In this document: piece by piece, positions 4,507 through 8,884 of the stretch
How positions within the stretch are numbered: the stretch's first letter is position 1
Layout: every line of letters starts with the position of its first letter
Source of the DNA: Nocardioidaceae bacterium
Lineage (GTDB): Bacteria > Actinomycetota > Actinomycetes > Propionibacteriales > Nocardioidaceae
Assembly (NCBI GenBank): GCA_020438665.1
Contig: JAGQUE010000223.1
Span: 2,150 to 11,033, forward strand
Direction: 5' to 3'
DNA length: 8,884 bases
Notes under the pieces: model-generated
The model's input: only the letters and a program-made list of their open reading frames with translations
Databases searched by the model: none
What the model was told of the DNA's origin: nothing
Translations under genes and position numbers: made by a program

Positions 4507-6519
4507 ATGCGGCAGGTCTCTGCGGTTCTGGTCCGGCGGGGACGCAGCTGGTGGGTGGCCATCGCCCTGATCATGGTGGCCCTCCTGACGATCGGCCTTT
4601 ACGGGGAGGCCGATCGTCAGGCGTCCTCGACCGACGCGCTCCCGGCCGGTCTCGACAGCACCAAGGTCGTCGAGCTCGAGGCACAGCTGCCGCAACAGGA
4701 AGACAGCACGGCCGTCGTCCTCTTCACCGCCGACAGCGGCGAGCTGAGCGAGCAGGCGCTCGCGACACTGCGGCAGAGCTACCCCGACCAGGGACCCGCA
4801 CCCGGACTCGTCGTCAGCGAGGACAAGACCGCCGCTCTCGCCGTCGTCCCCGTCCAGGGGACGGAGGCGACCGAGGTCGCCGACCAGGTCAAGGAGCTGC
4901 GCGCCCAAGCCGCCGACAACGCGCCCGAGGGGGTCTCCTCGCAGGTCACCGGACCGGCCGCCATCCAGGCCGACCTTGCCGCCGTCTTCGACGGGGCCAA
5001 CTTCCGGCTGCTCGCGGTCACCGCCGGCGTGGTGGGTCTGCTGCTGCTCATCACCTATCGCAGCCCCCTGCTGTGGCTGGTGCCACTCATCGTCGTCGGT
5101 ATCGCCGACCGGCTGGCGGCCACCGTCGCCACCCACACCCTGCGGATCTTCGACGTCCCGTGGGACGAGTCGACCATCGGCATCCTTTCGGTGTTGGTGT
5201 TCGGTGCCGGCACCGACTATGCCCTGCTGCTGATCTCGCGCTACCGCGACGAGCTGCGCCTGCGTGAGGACCGCTACGACGCGATGCGCCATGCCCTGAC
5301 CCGGACCGCCGAGGCCGTGCTGTCGAGCGCCTCCACCGTGGTCGTCGGCGTGCTGACGCTGCTGCTCTCGCTCGTGCCATCGACCCGGGGACTCGGCCTC
5401 GCCTCCGCTGTCGGCATCGTCGTCGCCGCCTTCTATGCCCTGGTCGTGCTGCCCACCGTGCTGGTCCTGTTCGGCCGCTGGATCTTCTGGCCGCTCACCC
5501 CGCGGGTGGGTCAGCAGGCCCTGGTCGACCACGACCGCTCCGTCTGGAGCCGCATCGGGCGACGGGTCGAGCAGCGCCCCGGCGCCTTCGTGGTCGGCGC
5601 GATCGTCCTCCTGGCCGCCCTCGCCTTCGGGACCACCCAGATCCGCTCCGGGTTGTCGCAGTCCGAGCAGTTCCTCGACAAGCCCGAAGCCATCTCCGCG
5701 GCCGAGCGGCTGGCCGAGTCCTTCCCGGCCGGCACCTCCGACCCGACCGTGGTGATCACCCGGGCCGACCCGCAGCAGGTGGCCGACGCAGCCTCCCAGG
5801 TGACCGGGGTGGAGTCGGCCCAGCCGACCACCACCGCCGACGGCCTGTCCCAGGTCAACGTCATCCTTGACGCGGCTCCCGGCTCCGCCGACGCCCGCGA
5901 CGCTATCGGCGCCCTCCGTGACGCGCTGGCGTCCTTCGACGAGACCTATGTCGGTGGAAGCGAGGCCCAGGCCGTCGATGCCAACGAGGCCTCCAACCGC
6001 GACCGGCTGGTCATCATCCCGCTGATCCTGGTGCTGGTGCTCGTCGCCCTGGGACTGCTGCTGCGGTCGGTGGTCGCACCCCTCATCCTGGTCGCCACGG
6101 TCGTGGCGACCTATCTGGCCAGCCTCGGCCTCTCCTGGTGGCTGTTCACGGGTGTGCTCGGCTTCGAGCGGCTGGACAGCGGGGTCCCGCTCCTGGCCTT
6201 CCTGTTCCTCGTGGCGCTGGGTGTCGACTACAACATCTTCCTGGTGAGCCGGGCCTCCGAAGAGGCGTCCGAGCACGGCACCCGCAAGGGGATGCTCCGC
6301 GCCCTGACCGCCACCGGCGGGGTGATCACCAGCGCCGGCATCCTGCTGGCGGCCGTGTTCGCGGTGCTCGGGGTGCTGCCCCTGGTCGTGCTCGCCCAGC
6401 TCGGTGTCGTCATCGGCGTCGGCGTCCTGCTGGACACGCTGCTGGTCCGCACGGTGCTGGTGCCGGCCATCGCGCTCGAGCTGGGCGACCGGTTCTGGTG
6501 GCCGCGCAAGGTCGGCTGA
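4507..6519 (+). CDS. MMPL-family (RND superfamily) membrane exporter
   Basis: This 670-residue plasma membrane transporter has the classic duplicated RND layout. TM1 lies at about 15-33, followed by a first extracytoplasmic domain (35-165). Helices 2-6 cover about 166-325 and TM7 about 360-378. A second outer domain runs 380-498 and helices 8-12 cover about 500-657. Each half carries the MMPL signature before a cytoplasmic basic stretch: GAGTDYALLLISRYRDE (233-249) and LGVDYNIFLVSRASEEA (571-587). The aspartates Asp237 and Asp574 probably lie on the proton path. Such short MMPL proteins export lipids, siderophores or lipophilic toxic compounds by proton motive force; the substrate here is unknown. 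The ATG follows AAAGGAGG at 4491-4498. No MmpS-like accessory gene is adjacent. The divergent MarR gene and shared operators suggest ligand-induced expression. Codons 26-39 contain a perfect 14-bp inverted repeat, listed separately. Confidence 0.93.
   Translation: MRQVSAVLVRRGRSWWVAIALIMVALLTIGLYGEADRQASSTDALPAGLDSTKVVELEAQLPQQEDSTAVVLFTADSGELSEQALATLRQSYPDQGPAPGLVVSEDKTAALAVVPVQGTEATEVADQVKELRAQAADNAPEGVSSQVTGPAAIQADLAAVFDGANFRLLAVTAGVVGLLLLITYRSPLLWLVPLIVVGIADRLAATVATHTLRIFDVPWDESTIGILSVLVFGAGTDYALLLISRYRDELRLREDRYDAMRHALTRTAEAVLSSASTVVVGVLTLLLSLVPSTRGLGLASAVGIVVAAFYALVVLPTVLVLFGRWIFWPLTPRVGQQALVDHDRSVWSRIGRRVEQRPGAFVVGAIVLLAALAFGTTQIRSGLSQSEQFLDKPEAISAAERLAESFPAGTSDPTVVITRADPQQVADAASQVTGVESAQPTTTADGLSQVNVILDAAPGSADARDAIGALRDALASFDETYVGGSEAQAVDANEASNRDRLVIIPLILVLVLVALGLLLRSVVAPLILVATVVATYLASLGLSWWLFTGVLGFERLDSGVPLLAFLFLVALGVDYNIFLVSRASEEASEHGTRKGMLRALTATGGVITSAGILLAAVFAVLGVLPLVVLAQLGVVIGVGVLLDTLLVRTVLVPAIALELGDRFWWPRKVG
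4584..4621 (+). repeat. Perfect 14-bp inverted repeat inside the exporter coding sequence
   Basis: CCTGACGATCGGCC (4584-4597) is repeated exactly in inverted form at 4608-4621, with a 10-base spacer containing TTT. It lies 77-114 bases after the start codon, over codons 26-39, at the end of the first membrane helix and the following polar residues. As RNA it would form a very stable hairpin. Possible roles are transcription attenuation, ribosome pausing during membrane insertion, or a protein-binding site. I cannot choose between them. Confidence 0.65.
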
Positions 6520-6547
6520 CCCCGCGGCCCCACGCGCCGGGTTCGGT

Positions 6548-6595
6548 GCGGCGGTCAGCCCGGATCCAGGCTCAGGCCTCCTGGGAGACCGCCGC
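6548..6595. terminator. Inverted repeat at the convergent exporter/terC ends, possible bidirectional terminator
   Basis: GCGGCGGTC (6548-6556) and GACCGCCGC (6587-6595) form a 9-bp stem around 30 bases that can fold further (CCAGG 6566-6570 with CCTGG 6580-6584). The structure spans the terC stop codon and lies 28 bases past the exporter stop. No T-run follows on either strand, so the call is weak. Confidence 0.25.
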
Positions 6596-7612
6596 GGCCT
6601 CGCGGCGCCGTACGGCGGCCAGGCTGGTCAGCGTCGTGACGACCAGGATGCCGACGATGACACCGAGCGACAGCAGCGTCGGGATCTCGGGAGCCGACGG
6701 CCACACCAGGTGGGCCCAGTGCAGGACGAGCTTGGCGCCGATGAAGCCCAGGATGGCGGCCAGACCGAACCCGAGGTGCACGAGCTTGTCGAGGGCGCCG
6801 CGCAGCACGAAATAGAGTGCGCGCAGGCCCAGCAGGGCGAACGCGTTGGTGGCGAAGACCAGGAACGGGTCGCCCGTGATGCCATAGACGGCCGGGACGG
6901 AGTCGACGGCGAACACGATGTCGGTCATCAGCACCGTGCCCACCACGAGCGCCATCGGCGTGAGAGCGCGGCGCGTTCCCTCACGGACCACCATCCTGGT
7001 CCCGGCGTAGTCCTCGGTGACGGGCATCCACCGACGCAGCAACCGCACCACACGCATGTCGTTGACGTCCCGGGCATGCTCCTCGTGTCGCAGCGCCCCC
7101 ACGAGCAGCTTGACCGCCGTGGCGGCCAGGATCAGGCCGAAGAGCAGGAACACCCAGTCGAAGGCGGCCAGCGCGGCGGCGCCGACGGCGATGAAGATGC
7201 CGCGCAGCACGAGCGCTCCGGCGATGCCATAGAGCAACACCCGCTGCTCGAGCGCCCGCGGGACCGCGAAGCCGGCCAGGATCAGCATGAACACGAACAG
7301 GTTGTCGACGCTGAGCGACTTCTCGACCAGGTAGCCGGCGTAGTACTCGAGCCCCCGCTCGGCGCCATAGCCCTGCCAGACATAGACGCCGAACGCCAGC
7401 GGCAGGGCGATATAGAACGCCGACCACCCGAGCGCCTCGCGCATGCCGACCTCGTGGGGTCGACGGGTGAGGACGAAGTCGAGGACCAGCAGGCCGATCA
7501 CGACGGCCAGCGAGATCCCCCACAACAGCGGCGTGCCGATCGACGGCAGTCCCTCGGCAGCGGCAGGGTCGGCGGCGGCCAAGGCGGTCGAGGCATACAG
7601 GGGCAGGGACAC
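6572..7612 (-). CDS. TerC/Alx-family integral membrane protein, probable manganese exporter
   Basis: This 346-residue membrane protein of the TerC family (LysE-like fold) has about nine hydrophobic segments between residues 28 and 335. The two family signatures, each with acidic residues inside a helix, are present. They are EKSLSVDNLFVF (97-108, Asp103) and MTDIVFAVDSVPA (229-241, Asp231 and Asp237), the latter followed by TGDPFLVFATNAFALLGLRALYF. A soluble loop with a His/Glu-rich stretch (175-182) separates the halves. Family members under manganese riboswitch control (E. coli alx, Bacillus ykoY) are tied to manganese efflux, or to loading secreted metalloproteins. The riboswitch just upstream points to manganese here too, rather than tellurite. 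The GTG at 7612 is preferred because GAGGAG (7622-7617) lies four bases upstream. The in-frame GTG at 7678 would put 22 extra residues across the riboswitch. The gene appears to be its own transcription unit. Confidence 0.9.
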   Translation of the reverse strand: MSLPLYASTALAAADPAAAEGLPSIGTPLLWGISLAVVIGLLVLDFVLTRRPHEVGMREALGWSAFYIALPLAFGVYVWQGYGAERGLEYYAGYLVEKSLSVDNLFVFMLILAGFAVPRALEQRVLLYGIAGALVLRGIFIAVGAAALAAFDWVFLLFGLILAATAVKLLVGALRHEEHARDVNDMRVVRLLRRWMPVTEDYAGTRMVVREGTRRALTPMALVVGTVLMTDIVFAVDSVPAVYGITGDPFLVFATNAFALLGLRALYFVLRGALDKLVHLGFGLAAILGFIGAKLVLHWAHLVWPSAPEIPTLLSLGVIVGILVVTTLTSLAAVRRREAAAVSQEA

Positions 7613-7640
7613 GGATCTCCTCAGGTCGAGCGGCCTGAGG
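7613..7640 (-). promoter_or_regulatory. Expression platform: stem sequestering the terC ribosome binding site
   Basis: On the minus strand CCTCAGG (7640-7634) and CCTGAGG (7625-7619) form a perfect 7-bp stem around an 8-base loop. CCTGAGG contains the GAGG of the terC Shine-Dalgarno sequence. The other arm, CCTCAGG, is also the 3' strand of riboswitch helix P1. The two pairings are mutually exclusive, the usual layout of a translational ON switch. Inferred model: manganese favours P1 and frees the ribosome binding site. Confidence 0.65.
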
Positions 7641-7729
7641 TCTCCTCCACCCGGCGACCGGGCCCTCGACCGGGGCACCGGAAGGTGCCGTGGTGACCGG
7701 GACGAGGCATTGGGAGTACTCCCCTCGGC
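7633..7729 (-). ncRNA. yybP-ykoY manganese riboswitch in the terC leader
   Basis: The minus-strand RNA begins with GCCGAGGGGAGUA (7729-7717) and ends with GGAGACCUCAGGC (7645-7633). This matches the conserved ends of the yybP-ykoY family, whose known members open with an AAAGGGGAGUAGC-like segment and close with a GACCUUU-like segment that pairs back. P1 pairs GCCGAGG with CCUC(A)GGC, with one bulged A. Inside, CCUCG (7707-7703) pairs with CGAGG (7668-7664). GGCACC-UUCC-GGUGCC forms a hairpin (7689-7674) and CCCGG-UCG-CCGGG another (7662-7650), giving a multi-helix junction as in the family. The GGGGAGUA loop and the GGAGGAGACC segment correspond to the two parts that build the metal site. 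Known members sense Mn2+ and control TerC-, MntP- or P-type pump genes. The recognition is from memory of the consensus, not a covariance model score. Confidence 0.82.
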
Positions 7730-7734
7730 GGCAA

Positions 7735-7763
7735 AGTCTAGGGGACCACTACAGAATCCCCAA
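7735..7763 (-). promoter_or_regulatory. Likely housekeeping promoter of the riboswitch-terC transcript
   Basis: On the minus strand TTGGGG (7763-7758), a 17-base spacer and TAGACT (7740-7735) form a plausible sigma-70-type promoter. The predicted transcription start, near 7728, coincides with the first bases of the riboswitch P1 helix, which supports both calls. Across the spacer and the edge of the -35 element lies an inverted repeat, GGGGA (7741-7745) and TCCCC (7757-7761) separated by 11 bases. It could be an operator. Confidence 0.55.
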
Positions 7764-7833
7764 ACCCGGCGGCTGCGGCCCCGACACGCATCGCAAATCC
7801 TCGGTTGACCGTCAAGCGTCGGTTACAAAGGGT
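7764..7833. other. Short non-coding stretch between terC promoter and deaminase terminator
   Basis: I find no gene here. The only pattern is TTGA-CCG-TCAA (7805-7815), a small inverted repeat, and two nearby CGGTT words. It may hold upstream regulatory DNA for terC. Confidence 0.3.
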
Positions 7834-7866
7834 GAGGCCCCGCAAAGTATGAGTTTGCGGGGCCTC
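7834..7866 (-). terminator. Terminator of the deaminase gene: perfect 13-bp hairpin
   Basis: GAGGCCCCGCAAA (7866-7854 on the minus strand) pairs perfectly with 7846-7834 around a 7-base loop. ACCCTTTGT follows on the minus strand, a modest T-rich tail. It lies 94 bases past the deaminase stop and about 70 bases before the terC promoter, so it insulates terC from read-through. On the plus strand no T-run follows, so direction is inferred. Confidence 0.7.
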
Positions 7867-7960
7867 GATGTCGTCCGGCCCGAAGGCCCTCTGACACCGA
7901 CTGTTCTATCCCCGCCAGCCGGGCGAGCACAAGTGCCCACCTCGAATTCCACGGATGGAG
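7867..7960 (-). other. 3' untranslated region of the deaminase transcript
   Basis: No open frame with a ribosome binding site is seen. It contains a short GGCC-UUCG-GGCC tetraloop hairpin (minus strand 7888-7877) just before the terminator, and a GCAC-TT-GTGC palindrome (7927-7936). No tRNA or other RNA family is recognised. Confidence 0.4.
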
Positions 7961-8884
7961 TTAACGGCCGTCGGCGGGCCGGGCCGGGGACTCGTGCGCG
8001 CCCAGGTGGGCGTCGATCTCGGACAGCACCCTGGCGCGCGTCGGCTCGTCCGCGAATGACGCCGTCACGGCAGCCCGGGCCAGGTCGGCCACGCCCGAGG
8101 CGTCCAGCCCGAGCAGCCCGGCCGCGACGGCGTACTCCTGGTTGAGGGTGGTGCCGAACATCGGTGGGTCGTCGGAGTTGATGGTCACCGTCACCCCGGC
8201 CGCCACGAACTCGCGCAGTGGGTGCTCCTCCAACGAGGCCACCGCCCGGGTCGCGACGTTGGACGAGGGGCACACCTCGAGTGGGACGCCGGTCTCGGCC
8301 AGGTGGGCGAGCAGGGCGGGGTCCTGGGCCGCCGACGTGCCGTGGCCGATGCGCTCGGCGCCCAGCACGCGGAGGGCGTCCCAGACCGTCTCGGGTCCGG
8401 TGGTCTCCCCCGCGTGGGGCACGCTGTGCAGCCCGGCCGCCCGCGCGGCGGCGAAGTGGGGCTCGAACTGCGGTCGGGGCACGCCGATCTCCGGACCGCC
8501 GAGCCCGAACCCGACCAGGGCGTCGACGCGGTGGTCGAGCGCGAAGCCCAGGGTCGCGTCGGCGGCGGGGACACCGAACTCCCCCGGGATGTCATAGATC
8601 CAGCGCAGCACGATGCCGAAGTCGCGCTCGGCGCCGACCCGGGCGTCCTCGATCGCCTCGGTGTAGGCCTCGATCGGCATGCCGGCGTCGGCGAGGTCGG
8701 GACGGACGCTCGTGAACGGCGTGCAGGTCAGCTCGGCATAGCGGATCCGCTGCTCGGTAGCCATCTCGCGGGCTACCTCATAGGTGAGCAGGTGGACGTC
8801 CTCCGACGTCGAGACCAGTGCCGTGACCGCGAGGTAGACGTCGATGAAGTGGGCGAAGTCGCGGAACTCGAAGAACCGGCGCAG
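7961..8884 (-). CDS. add: Adenosine deaminase family protein, 3' part (5' end outside window)
   Basis: The frame is open to the right edge, giving the last 307 residues; the ATG at 8764 is internal, since conserved sequence continues upstream of it (LRRFFEFRDFAHFIDVY and beyond). The protein is a metal-dependent amidohydrolase of the adenosine deaminase type. It hydrolyses the 6-amino group of adenosine-like nucleosides in the cytoplasm. Visible motifs in order are VPHAGE (metal-ligand His and catalytic Glu), ERIGHG (active-site His), PLEVCPSSN, and INSDDPPMFG (metal-ligand and substrate Asp pair). The N-terminal HxH zinc motif lies outside the window. Substrate is not certain. Some actinobacterial proteins annotated as adenosine deaminase act on aminodeoxyfutalosine in menaquinone synthesis, and the partial sequence cannot tell them apart. 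The C-terminal tail ends in a Pro/Ala-rich stretch. A strong hairpin terminator follows 94 bases after the TAA stop. Confidence 0.88.
   Translation of the reverse strand: MRRFFEFRDFAHFIDVYLAVTALVSTSEDVHLLTYEVAREMATEQRIRYAELTCTPFTSVRPDLADAGMPIEAYTEAIEDARVGAERDFGIVLRWIYDIPGEFGVPAADATLGFALDHRVDALVGFGLGGPEIGVPRPQFEPHFAAARAAGLHSVPHAGETTGPETVWDALRVLGAERIGHGTSAAQDPALLAHLAETGVPLEVCPSSNVATRAVASLEEHPLREFVAAGVTVTINSDDPPMFGTTLNQEYAVAAGLLGLDASGVADLARAAVTASFADEPTRARVLSEIDAHLGAHESPARPADGR

Noticed and set aside
4444..6276. Long 610-residue open frame antisense to the MMPL exporter
   Set aside because: Composition is Gly/Asp/Gln/His-rich with no membrane or domain pattern and no ribosome binding site. It is the GC-bias shadow of the exporter, which has clear family motifs.
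7613..7678. N-terminal extension of terC from the GTG at 7678
   Set aside because: It would translate the 3' half of the riboswitch and the ribosome-binding-site stem, and has no good ribosome binding site of its own; GTG 7612 does.
6404..7696. 430-residue plus-strand frame opposite terC
   Set aside because: It covers the terC coding sequence and the riboswitch on the opposite strand; composition is Gln/Glu/His/Gly-rich without domains.
7900..7960. Possible tRNA or tmRNA 3' end suggested by a GAATTC-containing T-loop-like stretch
   Set aside because: No cloverleaf, no proper T-arm and no CCA end can be built on either strand.
8762..8764. ATG as start of the deaminase gene
   Set aside because: The frame continues upstream to the window edge with residues that fit the family, so the real start is outside.

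Overview
The window is high-GC DNA coding on both strands. The gene set (a cytochrome bc1 b subunit with the actinobacterial type of C-terminus, GAF-ANTAR, MarR/MMPL, TerC) and the GTG/TTG starts point to an actinobacterium. I suspect a Nocardioides- or Intrasporangium-like lineage, but the sequence alone does not settle the genus. I see no insertion sequence, integrase, CRISPR array, tRNA or rRNA.

Layout, left to right. (1) The 3' part of qcrB (1-711, +), the cytochrome b subunit of the respiratory bc1 complex. (2) A class I fructose-bisphosphate aldolase (804-1799, +), ending before a strong hairpin terminator (1888-1933). (3) A four-helix membrane protein of unknown function (1965-2672, +). 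(4) A GAF-ANTAR regulator (2711-3430, -). Across a 285-base intergenic region with tandem repeats and CCTAGG sites it diverges from (5) a 54-residue single-pass membrane protein (3716-3880, +), short enough to be missed by length-filtered gene calling. (6) A MarR repressor with a TTG start (3932-4414, -), divergent from (7) an MMPL/RND-type exporter (4507-6519, +). The 92 bases between them hold three inverted repeats, a classic local repressor-exporter module. The exporter also carries a perfect 14-bp inverted repeat early in its coding sequence. (8) A TerC-family membrane protein (6572-7612, -), convergent with the exporter. (9) The 3' part of an adenosine-deaminase-family gene (7961-8884, -), which runs off the right edge.

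The most interesting element is the 348-base non-coding stretch between the deaminase gene and terC. Read on the minus strand it holds, in order, a terminator for the deaminase gene, a plausible housekeeping promoter, and an RNA leader matching the yybP-ykoY manganese riboswitch. A 7-bp alternative stem then joins the 3' strand of riboswitch helix P1 to the terC Shine-Dalgarno sequence. This gives a readable model: manganese stabilises P1, frees the ribosome binding site and turns on TerC, a probable manganese exporter. It also fixes the terC start at the GTG at 7612 rather than the upstream in-frame GTG at 7678.

Nothing here forms an obviously new multi-gene system. The points of interest are regulatory structures and one small membrane protein.
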